The notes: generated from the sequence alone by a model not told the origin. 64,000 bases of DNA from Ficedula albicollis (GCF_000247815.1 NC_021672.1:69662926-69726925); one strand, 5' to 3'. Shown: positions 1-16,834, counted from the stretch's first letter. Numbers and translations: made by a program.

Positions 1-6
1 TACTTA

Positions 7-1427
<1,421 letters not shown>

Positions 1428-1530
1428 GAAATTGTGTGTCGTGAGTGGCACATTCTCCAAAACTTCCACATGCAACTCCTCTCCAGTGAGCCAGGAAATG
1501 TCTGTGTCCCAGCCAATTGGCTTCTTCTCT
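1428..1530 (-). CDS. BRAF: BRAF coding exon 5 (end of Ras-binding domain)
   Basis: The exon is 103 bp. After a TTTAG acceptor one base completes the glycine codon split from exon 4. It then reads [18 protein letters not shown], continues E-L-H-V-E-V-L-E, and ends T-T-H-N-F at a GTATGT donor. It closes the ubiquitin-like Ras-binding fold and carries the first zinc histidine of the C1 domain. Confidence 0.97.
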
Positions 1531-2340
<810 letters not shown>

Positions 2341-4092
2341 CTAGAGGTCAAACACAAAAGAAATGAGTTAATTTCAAATTTAATCCCCCCAAAATGATGC
2401 AAACATTTTGACCCTCAAGTGCTGAAATCCACTCTTCAGGCTGCTTTACAGAATTGTAGGTCAGAGTTCTCCAAAACCTTTTTTGTACCAAGGAAAACTT
2501 TATTGCTGAATAGCGTATAAGGGCTCAGCTAGAAGAGACAACAAGCTCAACACTTCTATTAATTTGGAACACAATCTTCCCTGAACTCCACAAGCAAATT
2601 TCCAACTTCCTCAACTATAAGAAACTGGAGACAGAGCACACAGATAGCTAAGAAGAACATACAGCTTTAATTTTACAGGCTGGCCTGAACATAAGTAGGG
2701 AAACATGCCAAGTGAAATTAAGTGAAGGAACTAACTTGGACTGCACTCAAAAAAGCATTACTATAAAATGTAAATATTTTATTTTGTATTTCTAAAACAG
2801 AAGATAAGCATGCAAACAAGTGAAACAAAACAGTCATCTGAGTCAGGCAGACCATCACCTCTCACTTTAACCTATATTTGTAATTCTACAGATATTTCTT
2901 ATATGAAAAACATATTGCTCTCTTCTGTTTCCTGGCTTGAAAAGTTTAGATAACCAACAGAATGGGAAGAATGGAGGAGCACATTTAAACTAGCTAAATC
3001 AAGAACTGCATACTATGTAAAGGTATTTTCCTCGCCTCTATTCTAATTCTAGGCATATCTTATACAAGTGAGTAGATCATCTCTAGGCATACCTGTGATT
3101 TAACAGTGTACAGTGTCAAGCCATAAAAAAGAAGAATACATGATCTGGTGATTAAGTGTAGTTAAGGTATTGAATATTACCTACTATTTTTAGAGCTCAG
3201 TAGTGAAAATGTGAGGCTTTAGGCACTGTACACACTGGGATATCTCCTATAATCATGGATAGTACCCTGAACACAAATCAGAAGAAAAAACCCACAAACT
3301 TAAGCCTGACAAGTCTGTCTGAACACCTGAAACTCAAATCTAGCTTGCAAGTGGCTTAAGCCAGAGCACTCAGTAGCCAAAAGCAGTCTTTTAATCAGCT
3401 TCAACTGGCTTTGGATCAGAGCCTAGTTTTTGTTCCCTGCATTTAAATTTCCATGGGTATTTAGGGGCTCTATGTCCTACTTAAGCATGACAGTGCAAAG
3501 TAGCAGCCTGCTTCAAGTAGCTTTGTGAAAACCACTTGAGGTTACATTATATATTGCATTTCTAGAACTCAAACATCTGTGCCTTCAGAAGACACAAGTT
3601 AAAGGAATATTTTGCTTCACCATCTTCCTCCCATTAACACGAGAGTGCCGCTTTACAGGATATCTGTGCATTTCATCTGGTCAACACAAACATTTAAAAA
3701 CAGATAATATTTCTTAATTCCTTGAAAAGAACATCCTATAGCATACTACTTTACAATCTTGATATTCAGCGTTAGATGACTTTGGTTTACACATTACTTT
3801 TTTTTTTTTAATGCATCCTTTTATTACTCTAAGTAAGTCCATAGTAAGGAACTCCTCTCCTTTCTCCAAGGATGGAGGGTGACTCATTCTTTCATACAAA
3901 TGTTGAGTGCAAATTATGATTGTTGTATTGATACAACAAAGCATGTATTAAAGATTTTTCTTGATCTGCAAAGCTGATTAGAAATAAGTGAAGTTGTATT
4001 ATAAATTCTATATATGGTACTTTTAAATTGCACAATATTGATTCTGCTTATAGAACTCATGTGCCACTCCAATAGTAAATTCTGTGCTACAC

Positions 4093-4256
4093 TAATCATA
4101 ATACCCTGTAAAGAAAATAACTCTTTATTGTCCCTATGATTTAGTGCCATCATCATTCTGCCAAAAATCCCTGATAATCATAATACCCTGTAAAGAAAAT
4201 AACTCTTTATTGTCCCTATGATTTAGTGCCATCATCATTCTGCCAAAGATCCATGG
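4093..4256. repeat. 82-bp direct tandem duplication
   Basis: Two adjacent copies (4093-4174 and 4175-4256) begin TAATCATAATACCC and match for about 73 bases before mismatches appear at the end. It lies within BRAF intron 3. The slight divergence suggests a real, somewhat older duplication. Confidence 0.95.
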
Positions 4257-7200
4257 AAGAACCTGTCTGTCCCCTCAGTGTCCTCCTATGTGCCTCCAAC
4301 ATACATACTTACAAATAGAGAGCAAATATTTTTAAGAATCCGACTAAAATCCGAGGATTTCAGGTGTGCTCCAACCTCCCACATACATTAGGTCCAATCA
4401 TGAGCCATTTTGATGGAGGAAGCAAGTGTTCCTCAGCTCAAGGCTATTTTTCCTCTAAGTACAGCTCCTGCTGGATTGAGGTTGAGTCCCCATAGACAAT
4501 TCAGGTTGACCTTTCCAGCAACTCAGTCACTCCACCACTGATACCCACAGAGGCAGAAGAAACTGAAATATTGCCAAGGTGGCAGACAGATGATGGGGAC
4601 AAAAAGGGGAATGAAAAGAGCCAGGAAAGAGGTTGGGCATGAAGGAGAAATGGGAGGAGAGGGTCAGGACAAACTTCTTCAAGGACTGAACATGCAGGGA
4701 AAGCATGTGTATACTGGGAGAGGGAATTGTGATCAGCAGGTTGGTGGGAATTAAATAAACAAGACAGAGGGAGGACAGACTGAAGAGCTGAGGCTGAGGG
4801 CAGAAAAAAGATGTGATGAACCACCTTGCAGGGGGAACTGTTTGCCAACACCTGGGGAAGTACTGGGAGTATATCCTGAACAGGAAACTTTCAGGCTGTG
4901 ATTGGGAAAAAAAGTGATTTTTTTGGACAAGGAACATCAGAGGCAAGCAAGTGCCTAAGAGCAGCAATAGAACTCAGCAGAGAGTAGAAAGAGGTTCTAG
5001 CTTAGGCAGAAAACTCCAACAGAGCTAAGTATTAAAAGAAACCAGGTTAGTAAAATCTTGACCTGTGTGAGGGAGTGGAACAGGACAAGGAGGAAAGTCA
5101 AGCAGTGGAAAGATGACTAACATTAAAGAAGAGATGAGCAGTCTTGTGGTCACTGGAAAACATTTTCTTCCTCTAGCACTGATCCTCCATAAATGCTAAT
5201 GACATCCTTCAGCAACTCATGAAGCAAAGAAATGCATCAGGAACCTCAAAGTTCCAATACTATTAATTAATACTGATTTTTTTTTCTTTTAAATTTTGTC
5301 AAAAATAAGATGTATGAAGATTTATGATGTCACAGGGTTTCTTTTAAGAGATCAATAAAGCTGGGAATGCATAATCTCAAAATTTGCTAAGTATCAGAAT
5401 GAAGGTTACCTATAGCAACACAAGTGCAGTAAGATTATGAAAACGTGCATTAAACATCCTTCTCACTTATCATTTGCTGTTCCTCAGTATTATTATCCCA
5501 AAACCCCTTCATTAAAATCCAAGCCACATTTATGCAACTTGCAATTAGAAACATGGGTAGAACATCACTGCCACTTGCATCAAGATCCAGCTCAAACCCA
5601 AAGAACTGTTTTTATTACTTTCAAAAAACCATCACGATCCTGAATCAGCATCACATTTAGAACATTCTCTTACAGAACTCCTGAGCAGAGAAACATAAGG
5701 CCAAATTAAAAGAACTTAGTGCTAGAATAAGTCCCTGTAGTATTGATTAATCATTTTCCCAGACTGGAACAGCACGGTCTATCACCATCTGTGCATGCAG
5801 CCCTTCAGCCCCCTCCCTCAGTCCCTGCTGTAAAGCAGAAATCTCACCCTGCAAGGCATTCCCTCTGAAACCTCTTTTTGCCTCCCAGCTTCTTTTCACC
5901 CCCAAATTATGGGGAAGGTAAAGAAAAAGCTACCTCCAAGAAAGTGACTTGGAGACCAACTCAGTCTTTAGAAAAACCAAACCCAGTTCTTTTTTCTTGG
6001 CTAGCAGGCTCCTGCTGACTCCAAAGCAGGAGTTTTGGAACAGCTTTTCTGTCAGCCCCAGGCAGAGGGAGGGTGTGTGGCCCCACAGCCTGGGAGGGGA
6101 GCAGGAGCCCTGCATGGTGCAGCCCCCAGTGCCTGCCAGCTCCAGCACGGCAGGAAGGCTCCAAGGAGGGTTTATCAATTCCATCAGAGCTTTGCCAGGA
6201 TTCCCACAGAGCCTTTTCACTGAACCACATCAGCATTTTTTAACAAAATCACTTCCCCAGGAGAAAATTTCTCATCTACTCCAAAATACACAGCACCCTC
6301 ATGCCTGCAACCCAATAACACTCAACAAAGTTGGCATTTTATTGAAACATAGAATGTTTAATATTTAAAACCCATTTTGTTTGCACTGATCCTTTATCTC
6401 CTGATCCCTCTGTTTTGTAACTAAGAGAAGGCAAATGTTTCACAATGGTTACCACCTAGAAACTCAGGTTACTGAGCTAGATGTACTTCCAAATTGTGAT
6501 TGTTAAGGGCTTTCTTTTTAGGTTACTTATATACGTAAGATTTGTAGATCAGAAAAGGCTTAGGTTTTTATAGCAATTAAAAAGTTGATTCAGCAAGCAA
6601 CTTTGAAAAATGAAGAGTATGAAAGTGTAGGCTATATCACACTAAGAAACAGTGCAGAAGCTGCCAACAGACTGCAAGGTATGTTCAGAGTGTAGACTAA
6701 TAACATACCAGAAAAGATAATTTACTTGAGCATCCTAAATTGGGCAAGTAGCAATTCAGGGCAACACCAAAACACATGCTCAAGTTTGCAAATGTTAAGC
6801 CCCAAGGAAAAAAATTGAAAATTATCCCAGATGGCAGAAATTCTCAAAGCAGTTTTACTACCTAGGCAGATTAAACAGAACTATAGCCTTTAATGCCCTC
6901 ATTTCTCTTACTCACCTGAACTATTTCTAGGGACAGTATTTGTAACAATATTATTGATGTATATTTAGTACTGCAGCCACAAGTATTTAAGCAATGCATA
7001 ATAAATCATTTATTTCTGTAAATCAGGTCATTCCTAATTCAGTAAGAAATTCAGGGCTACGTCCCTAAATAACTCTTACATCACTTTTCTAACATCAGAC
7101 TAGAAACTGGCATGGTCCCAGTAAGCTAAAAATGCTTCCTTACACCACTGTAGCTTCCAATGTTTTAGAGCAATAAAGAGACAGAAGCACTCCAAAAAAG

Positions 7201-7351
7201 CAATGCAAAGGTATTCTCTGAAAGTGAAAGCTGCTCAGCCCTGAATATGCAGTATTGTACTTCTCCAAACCAGTCAGCTGCCTTTATTCTTCCCTCAGCC
7301 TAGCACTGTGGTTCAGCTCACTTTAGCCAAGTGTAACATATGTATGGTATG

Positions 7352-7374
7352 TAAGGTATGTGTAACATACCTTA
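7352..7374. repeat. Short perfect hairpin
   Basis: TAAGGTATGT and its reverse complement ACATACCTTA flank a 3-base loop. The region around it repeats GTATG-like motifs. It is probably a local AT-rich palindrome without function. Confidence 0.6.
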
Positions 7375-9214
7375 GAGCTTCAGAGCAATTCCAAACAATC
7401 AAGCAGACTACTGGGTACAAAAGTGGAAATATGCCAAGTAGAATGGATTTGAAATATCACTTCAAAGGATTTATTTGCTTACCACAATAGATACACCCTC
7501 AAAGATCACTCGTTTTTCCTCCCCATTCCTGATACACAGGACAAAAAAATTTCAGCCACATGTTGACAGAATTCAATGTGTTGGGAAAAAAAATCAGGCT
7601 CAACTATACTTTTGCCAAATAATTAGTTTGGCCTTCCAACAGGTCAGGTTTTCTGGTAAAATCCAAGCATGAGATCCACATTTAATTTTTCATCTTACCT
7701 ACGAAGGACAAATATTTCACCAAATTAGTCAGCTATTCCTTACAGCACTAACAGAGAAAATTACCTCCTTTGTGGAATAAAGGACATAAGATGGCACTGA
7801 ACATCACATCCTCTGGAAAGCTAAGAACACACAGCTTTCAGAAACAGCTGTTCTGGGTATCAGGACATGAAGCTCTGTCCAGCTTCCAGGAGAAGGCAGC
7901 AAGAAAACACATTCTTAATGAAGCATATTAGTGAGACAAATGAGAGGCAGTTTCAATGCATTAAATCTTGTTTCCAAGGGAAATTGAAAAGAATTTACCC
8001 ATTTTACAAAGCTGTTAAAATTCAATCAAATGCATTCCATTTAACTTTCAAAGACACGGGTTACCAGCACACATTGGCACCTCCAATGCAATTAAGTGTA
8101 CTCACTTGTAGAGCACAACAGACTGACTTATGTCAGTGCAGACATATTTTCTCAAGAATACATCATCATTCAACCACATTGGATGAAACCTGTTGTGCCT
8201 AATAAATGGTCTTCACATATAATTTTTAAAGATTTTGAGAGACAACTCCCAAACTGAGTTCAGAAGAGCACTAAACATTTTAAAGGGGACAGTAGAGAGC
8301 AAATCATCTTCAAATTTTACTTAGGGTGAATGCCAGGGAAGGCTGACAATGATCTACCAGTAAAATAAAGTTTGGAAAATAGACTTCAGACTCGCAAGAA
8401 ATGCTCATCTAGAAAAATATCTGTAGCTACTATATGGGCATGAAACCCCAGGACCTTGTGGTTTCTCTTTAAGAGACAAAAAAAGTCAGCTGGCTGCTCT
8501 CCAAACCAAAACAGATATGCATTAGAGATTTAAGGTACAAAACAGTTGAAATAAATCTTTGTAATAGGTCAGACGCAGAGCTCACTTTAGTAGAGTCCTG
8601 TCTCAGCTGATCACCCTCCAAGTGCTTTTAAAGCAGCATGGGGGCAAGAAACTACAGCAAAAGGGCTAAAATTCACATCCTTCTCTAAACTACTGCAACT
8701 GATCCTAAAACCAAATGGATGCTTCCATCCCCAGGCAGTACACACACTTTTTCCAAATATTAAAACTCCCATTGGCTAGTTTGCTTAAACAACACAAGAA
8801 GAATGAATTGCAGAATGACTTACTAGACATGGAATTAAAACATTTATTACGACCATTTTCAGATTTGTGACTTGCATTCCATTTCACTGAGTGCCTGCCT
8901 AGCATATTATGAGGTAAAGGAAGCATGTTCCAAATAGTATTTTTTTCATAGCACTTATTACTTTCTACAGCCAGACTTTCCATCTCATAAGGAATCACTA
9001 AACACTCCTTTACTTGAGTAAAAACCAGCAATCAATGCTGCACATGGCATTCTAGATGACAAGTCATCAGTTTTACAATGGCAAGTTTTCAATATTGTTT
9101 CACTTTGCAATCTAAAACACTGTGTCAATAAAACTGTAGTGGATTAAATTATTCTCTTTTCAGCACATGTGCCTTTGAATTTATCCAGCATTTGAGGGTA
9201 GCTTGTGATGAGTT

Positions 9215-9370
9215 ATCCCTGGCAGGCAGCTAAGCACCACCCAGCTGGTTGCTCACTCTCTCCTCAGGGGGAGGAGAGAAGAGAATAGGAAGGACAAAAG
9301 AAAGAAAACTCCCGAGGAAAGATAAAAGACAATTTAGTAAGTGACAGAATAAATTTTCCTAGTGATACAG
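9215..9370 (-). mobile_element. Avian ERV LTR remnant
   Basis: The stretch resembles the 3' end of the same LTR family seen at 63241-63797 (read on the minus strand): a GCAGCTAAGCACCACCCAGC block, a TGCTCACTC block, a GGGGGAGGAGAGAA block, then an A/G-rich segment with AATTTAG. It is decayed and truncated, and its right border is vague. No retroviral coding sequence is present. Confidence 0.55.
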
Positions 9371-10367
9371 AAATATCAAGTGAAGTTTACTTGAAAGTAA
9401 ACTACCATTTATTTCATGTCACCAGACTGTTAATAATATGCATAAAACTCCAAAGTATTCAGATACATTCAGCAACCAGCCATTGGCATAGGCTAAAAAT
9501 AAACTCAGTTTCTGTTGCCTGTTTGATATAACATGGGAGGTTTTAATTTTATTTTTGATGAGAAAAACCTAATCATGTCAAACCAGGTGTGTAATTAAAA
9601 GCAAGAAACTGGTTTATTCAGCTGCTTGAACACCCCTTCTCTGAATATTCCTTATACTTGACAGGTGAAACTGGTAGGGCAACTTAAATGCCTACAGAAA
9701 TCCAGTGCTTGCTACTCAGCAAGCTTGAGGCACAAACAGCATAAACTACAGAAAGCAAGATGCAAATCTGAACTCAAAAGAAATGAATCAAGTACCAGAT
9801 TTAAAAACAGAATATTTGAAGGATCCCAGTTGTGCATGCATGATGAATTAATTTATGCTAAGAATTTACATAGAATAAAAATAGCTTATTCTTCTAGTCT
9901 TCATGACTGCAGAGAAGATCACATGATTGCTTGCCTAATTAAAAGGCAGATGTACTAATAAACCAAGGTGTGACAAGAGTGAGACACTTAAGAACTGTCC
10001 CCAAGCATTCTCAGTCCTGTTTAGTTCCTTTAACTTTGAACACAGAAATTGTCACTTTTAAAAACTCAGTCTCACATTCCCAGTTTGAGAACTTCCAATA
10101 ACTTTCCATTATATGTGCAACTAGGAGATGCATATGAAGCACACCAACACCAAACCAAGTGAAAAAGCTTTACTGGCCTAGATTTATGCTGAGTTTTTAC
10201 ATAAAGGACCTCTAATTACTCTAAAGCTTCAAAATAAGGCAAAACAAAGAACAACCAAAACCCACACAATACTCTGTAGTTGAACATAGAAGGAAGAGTA
10301 ACCTTATTTGTTACCCAGAGTATTACTTTCGGTTTAGAATCTACCATGGAAATTTTCTGACCTTGTG

Positions 10368-10457
10368 GTGGGGTGATAACACACAATGATTTGATCCTAT
10401 CAAGAATCTGCAGTGGGGTGATAACACACAATGATTTGATCCTATTAGGAATCTGCA
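10368..10457. repeat. 45-bp direct tandem duplication
   Basis: There are two units of 45 bp (10368-10412 and 10413-10457), each starting GTGGGGTGATAACACACAAT. They differ at a few positions near the unit end (CAAGAATC versus TAGGAATC). It lies in BRAF intron 3. Confidence 0.95.
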
Positions 10458-12547
10458 AGCAACTGAAGTATTTGGAAGCCACCAAGCTTTTCCAAAGCAT
10501 GTACAGCATCTATTTCCTTTTTGTTCCCCTTGTTTCACTGTCCTCACTCAGACCACAATAGACAGAAATGGAATTCAAACTGACCATGCTGACAGAAAGA
10601 GAGGGGGCCCTGGAAGTGGGAGAAGATTCTTTCTAAATGCAACTGGGGAGAGCCATGGAGACTTCTGACCACTCTCACAGCCACTCCACCAAGGAGGCCA
10701 GAAGACATGAAGGGAACATCTCCTCTGGAAGCAGCAACAGACCACAGAGATCAAACACAAGACCCATCACCAAATGCTTTTCAAATGCCCATCATTTCTT
10801 ACACTTGCACACTGTTTTCCTGTAACTTTCCATGCTCCATATCATCATTCAGGAGAGCTCATTTGCTTTCCGACTTTTTTTCCCCCCACTCTAAGTACTT
10901 GTCCAGAGGGATTTCTTGGGTAATCAAAATCATTCATCAAGGTGTTGCTGCTATTCATCAAGTTGCATGATCTTGTTCATAAAGTACTTGAGTTAGAAGC
11001 CCTCTTACTGCATTCTCTTCTTTTCTAGAATTCCCTCCTTCGTTCTTTTTACTAGGACTCCACTACAACATCAGAGACCTCCTAGTATTGTTCCTCTGCA
11101 GTTATGACCATTATTTTAGCTACTTGTTTTTATACCAGGCCTTGTGTTAAATGGCTTTTCTCAGAAGTCCTTATTTCACTCAGTATAAAGTAGCATGTGG
11201 CAGATTTAAAGACAGCACAGAACATGATTACTCACGCCACACTTAACCACGCCCAAGGAATTCCTAACCACAAGACACAAATTTCTAGTATCCGTAGCAT
11301 GCATTTAATGGTGGCTGAACAGAAGGTTTCCAAATAGAAAACACTTAAACTCATAAAATTCCTGAGTGACAAATAGCTCAAATTTGGAAGACAACCCATG
11401 GAAAATATCATACCTGCCTGACCACTTGTGCTCTTTCATTGTGACAGAGAGATACTCCAGATATGCCCACAAAATGTTTACTCCATTACAGGTTTCAGAA
11501 AGCTTTCCTCCAAGACAGGAAACCAGCCTCACCTGATGGGCCACAGGAAAACTGTCTAAAAATTCTTGATAATGCCTTTAAGTCTTGCTAGGTCCTTAAG
11601 GACAGTGAGCAGGCAATCTAATTGGAGAAATCCCTAAATCATTTTAACTGTTTTGTCAATTTTCACAGAGCAAAAATTGGAACTGTTCTTGCAATTGGAA
11701 ATCAAGTTTTACTTATCCCAAACCTACCATTAAAAGTTCATGTGCAAAAGATACTTTACCCAGGTCCTCAAAATACATTCCCCCAAACCTCAAAGAAAAA
11801 AAACCAAAAAACTAGGGGGGAAAAAAAAATTAAAAAATCACACAACTTGAAGCAATCCCACAAAATTCTTAAATCTTGCCCTATGTGCAAATACCACATT
11901 ACTGTATTCTTTACACTGACAGAAAGCTTTTTATGCTCATTGTCCAAACTCCTTGAGTTAATTTTTAACTTTTTCCATGTCTTCTTCCTCTTACATAAAC
12001 CCGAAGTTACCTTATTCGTCCCATACCTCTGCAGTTGATAATCACCATTCTCCTAGAATTACTGTCCTTTCTCAACAACCAGGTATGTGCTTACTCTTGT
12101 TCATTTGCACGAGCACTGTCTTCTGTCTTTCTCCACATGCACAATCAATCATACAATTTGGAAAACAAAAAATCCTAATCCACCCCACAACTAAGAATGC
12201 CCAAGGCTGTGTTCCCTGCTGGCTCCATGCATTCTCTCAGAAATCTCACCAGTAAATAATATAACTAGCTTTTATGCCAACACAGTCATCCACTTCCATT
12301 CAAGACTACCTCCCTTCCACCAAAACCAAGCCTAAGCATGTAACAATCTCTCAGACTTCTAGCAACCAGAAGATCAGAGATTTTACACTTCTCTTCCACC
12401 TCCAACATCTCTCCATTAATTAGCAGATTTGTTACAATGCACACTACAGACATTTAAATTCCTAACCCAAATAAGCTTTAAACTAGTATTTCGCTAAATT
12501 CTGCTATTGCTTGGATAAGCCTCATCAACTTGTTCTACAAAACTGTA

Positions 12548-12992
12548 GTAATTACGTTGAGACAGACTGGACTGACACCATCATCACTCCTCTATTAAAA
12601 GCTTTACATGCCTTCTTTCAGTGTACTCCTTTCCTCATAGGCAGCTCCACACAGCACTGACTCCTTCTCTCTTCTCTGCAAGTTTCCTTCTTCCTTCTGC
12701 TTGACTGGCTAAACCACAATCTATCCCTCAACCCAGCGACCTAACCCTGACTGTCCCTCACACAGCATCTTCTTACCTTGTCTGTCCCTTGCACAACCAC
12801 CTGTCCCTTCCTCCTCACAGCACAGCCAGCAGACTCCATCCCAAACTGCAAGACTCTGGGTCTCCAACTCACTCTCAACTAGCTGACCCACTCTTTTGTA
12901 ACACCCATGCTCACTGGGCAGGCAAGGCTGTTTCCACTCCTTGATAATCAGTACAGTTTTAATTCATTGGGAATTATTGCCTCCTGCACTAT
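12548..12992. repeat. Unclassified interspersed repeat, copy A
   Basis: About 445 bp is clearly homologous to 41190-41640. Shared blocks include GCACTGACTCCTTCTCTC, CACACAGCATCTTCTTACC, CCTCACAGCACAGCCAGCAG and GGGCAGGCAAGGCTG, ending near GCACTAT.CTTAC. It is pyrimidine-rich and non-coding. Divergence between the copies, roughly 15-25% by eye, indicates an old dispersed element, possibly an LTR. I cannot name the family and see no clean termini. Confidence 0.75.
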
Positions 12993-15900
12993 CCTTACAA
13001 ACCATTCTCTTACACTCACAAACTCTTCTCCTACACATCTTTTCATCACCGGTAGACTTGCACCATCTCACATTTTTATGAGTTCAGCATCCTTCTCTCT
13101 GGCCTAGAACAAAGCAGAACAAACCCACCTGCACAGACTTATCCTGGTGACATTTGTGCAGAATGCTTCTCCAAAGGACGTGTGACTTGCCAGTTGAACA
13201 AAACCACTAAGGAAAGAAGTACATGTTTCTCACTCTGCATTATAGGGGATAAAACTACCCCAGCACAGAGGAAAAAAAAAACCAAACAAAAACAATCTGT
13301 TGTTTCTTCTAGGAAGTTGCTCAGAGAAAAACTTCTCTTCATCCCTTTCCAGGCCAAGGAAAACCATCTTTTATTTCTGACACTATGTATTCATTGATTC
13401 CCCTCCAGCTAACCAAGCCAACTATTTAGTTTTGCTTTCAAAAAAACGTTACTTTTGAACCCAGCTGGATCAAAATGCTGACTTCAAACGACCAGCAGCA
13501 GTAGGCTCTGCCACAGACCCATCAGGCTTTCAGGCAAGCACCTTCACACCTTGTCCCCCACTAGGGAAAGTTCTGTCCAATGCTCTGCCTCATCATGACA
13601 CACACAAAGACACTTCCCATCAGCTACACAACCTCAGCACCACAATCACTTACACTGAACACCACAGTCTCATCTCTTTGTACTCCACCAGCTTCCTTAA
13701 ATTATATTTTGAACTGGAGTTAGCTCCAACAGATGTATTTGCTTGATCCTACGCAAACAATAACATGCAGAGAACTCTCAACTAAGGCAGTCTCTAGTCA
13801 AAAATGTAAGATATGCAAGCAACTCCCCCCCATTTCCTGCATTTTTAGCAGCTCTAAACAAATAGCAAAAGGCTGTTGTAGTACTTGGGGCTGCTTCAGA
13901 GTGATCAAAGATAATTAACAAGGTTGGCTCTCCCTTACCAACTCAATTCCAGCCACTATAAGTTGGTTTAAGAAATGTCATGGCATTCCCAGACAAATAC
14001 AGACTTCTTAGGATCTGACAACATTTCTCCCCTCCTGAAGTGAACTGAAAATAGAGACCGAAATTATCATTGTGATATTAACAGGATTTTCTTTCAGAAG
14101 TAGATATCAATTGAAAGCAATTGAGGTTGAGGTGGGGAGGAGATTACTGCAACTCTAACAGTATCTCTGCCAGCCACCTGCTTGATTGTAGAACACATCA
14201 GCCTTGCTTTAGCAGCCACATGGAATGTGAACTAGGGCAGGAGGAAGGCTCTAACGGCAGGGACCACATATTTTCACAAGGAAACTCCTTCCTGCTTCAA
14301 CCTATCACAAGCCACTCTGTATACCTGCACATCCTGAGCTACAATCACAGCTACATAAGCAAATGGCTCAGTCAATGGGCACAAGTGAGACACAACCAGT
14401 CAGCTTTAAAAGCCAGAGGTTATGAAAGTGTGCAACACTTCTCAATCCACTGAGAGAATGAAGGAAGCAGTCTCAGTGCTCACTGAGAAATGCTGGACGT
14501 TTTTTTAGGTTAATAACCCATCACCTGACTGCTGGCCATTAAAACTGCACTGTGAAGCACAGAATCTTATATTGTGGCACCCAAATTGCACTCAGTGCCC
14601 AAGGTGAGGCCACACTCGAGGAGAGGAGGAGAATCACCTCTCCCAGCTAGTTAGTGATGCTGTGCTTGATGCACCCCAGGATTCAGAAAGCTGCTGCAGT
14701 TCCTTCTGGACTGTGGCTGCCCCTGGCATTTCCTTAGCTCCCAACAGACCAGATGTAGGATCAACAAATACTGAAAACAAAGTAATTACATTAAGAGTCG
14801 CCATACAAGAAATTCCTGACTTTCTCAATAAAACGAGCACTGGTTGAAGTTTCAGAGAAATGAACTTCAGCTCCAAGGCCAATAACCCCCACACTCAAGA
14901 GCTCCTATAAGCACCATTTTTCTCAGCTGTAAACCAGAGATATTTCACTAATATATGAAAAGAAAATAAGAAAAAAAAGTTCAACTTAGTAACATAACTT
15001 GATACAAGCAGTGTGTAAAACTGAAATAAAAGGAACCACAGCAAGCTGGAAACTAGCAGCAGAGCTGGACCTGTAAAAGCAAATAGTTTTCAGCCTCCTC
15101 TAGAAAGCTGGGGACAGAGGCAAGAGCCTCTCCCTGACTACAGGCAAGTTAAACCACGTTTGCCTCCCATAGCCCAGAAAGAAATCCAGTGCTGCGAAAA
15201 ATAAAACAGGATTGAGGAGGAGCTAAAAAGGGAGACAAAGAAGCAGAACAAGAGTATTGCAGATGAGGGGAAAAGAATAAGAATGGAATTACACTATGTG
15301 GGTTAGAGGATGGGAGAACACATAGGAGAGACAAAAAAGGTAATGCACAGAACAGTGCAGGAAGTGATATGCTGTGATCCTTTACAGAAAGAAACAAAAC
15401 CAACCAATGAGACCCATGACAGGAGCTGCAAATAGCCAGACAGGGAGGGACAGAACACATGAAGAAACTAGAGTCCCTCCAAAATCCAGGACCTTCTCTC
15501 CAGATTTCACTCTGTGGGTAGTACTGTGTGCTCAGACTTTCCTCAACAGGCAGACAACACAATCACCTGGATTTACACTGCACATTCTGCACAGTGGTCA
15601 CAGTCTACATTAAACTTCCCTTCTTTAGATCAAAACCCAAGCATTACTTTCCATCTTCAGCAATATCTTGAACAATTAAGAAATATTAAGGAAAAAAAAA
15701 GTGTCAGGTGAAAACAAGTGCCCTCCAATGTTGTCCCCACTCTAAGTCTTTTGCTGAGTGAGGCGGGGGAAGGATGAAAGGAAAGCAGCAGGGAAAGGGC
15801 AAAGAAATGTTCCAACACCCAGCACTACTCAGTTGATGTTTTCTTCTTTTTACTAGCAATTCAAATTCAATAGACAGTAACAATCCAGAGATAGGTGACA

Positions 15901-16834
15901 CCTGACTGACTGCTGCAACATGTCCTGGTTTGACATGGACACTTGTCTGTTCATTTCCCACCTTCTCTGGACACACTGCTCCCATGCTAAGTTTGGATTA
16001 CGTACCACCTTGCAAAACAGAGCCTAGACTATGCTTGTCAATAGTTTAGTGTGCCACAGTTTGCAGAGTATTATTCTAAAGGACATATCAAGGCTCTTCA
16101 GTTGACAGTTCTGAACTGATAAAAAAATCCCTTCTCTTGCAACAAAATGTGAACTACTCTTCCGTGACATCAGGAATTGCTCTAACATTGGCAAAACTGA
16201 CAAATGTCAGGTTTCAAGCAGTTTGTGGGCAACACTTCTTGACCCCTTTAATTGCAATTATGTCCCCCTACCCAATTCTCTACACAAGTACTGAAAGCAT
16301 GGTGGTCTCCACACAAATGCTCACCATGGTGAGTGGGCAGGAAAAAATAAAAGAAAAAAAATCCCAAGCAGTCCTGCACAGCTCTTCTTAGCTGCAAGAG
16401 GCTGGTTCTTGCTCTAAACCATACAATACTAGTAACTCTGACAACATAGAAAATACTTCCTCTACTTTGCCCTGTTAAATTAATCAATAGTTTTGTATAA
16501 TACAAGAATTAGAGCTTATTGTTCTTTCCTAACTACTGTAAAATGGTAAATTACTATTTATCCAATAAGGCTGATTTCACAAAAATATTTCTTGAGATAT
16601 CTTTATAGTTACAAAACTCCTAAAAGTTGTGTATTATTGCTACAATGGACTTTTTTGAGTGAATCCTGTCAAAAACACTCAACAGATCAAAACAACTGAG
16701 TGTGGCAGAGCACAGTGATCATGACACTTCTGACCTCCACCCAGGTATTTTTTCTTAAACCAACTTTTGCATACAGAGGGAGAGAGATACAGGAAATATT
16801 GAGGTTACAAGTATGTGAATAGAAACTGACTCAC

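Larger units (their letters stand above)
2341..16834 (-). other. BRAF intron 3 (14.5 kb)
   Basis: This long AT-rich intron has a GTGAGT donor next to exon 3 and a CTAG acceptor next to exon 4. It holds an 82-bp tandem duplication (4093), an LTR remnant (9215), a 45-bp tandem duplication (10368), one copy of an unclassified interspersed repeat (12548) and purine-rich stretches (4560-5000, 15210-15480). A GC-richer patch at 6000-6180 shows no recognisable coding content. I see no nested gene. Confidence 0.85.

Noticed and set aside
4501..4967. Overlapping minus-strand frames of 116 and 146 codons
   Set aside because: They arise from a purine-rich plus-strand stretch within BRAF intron 3. They overlap in different frames and show no domain or family.
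5930..6368. GC-richer patch with open frames on both strands (up to 139 codons)
   Set aside because: Neither strand gives a recognisable protein or good splice sites. It is probably a compositional island in the intron.
7352..7374. 10-bp hairpin as a possible small RNA or terminator
   Set aside because: It is too short for a microRNA precursor, and intrinsic terminators do not apply to a vertebrate Pol II gene.
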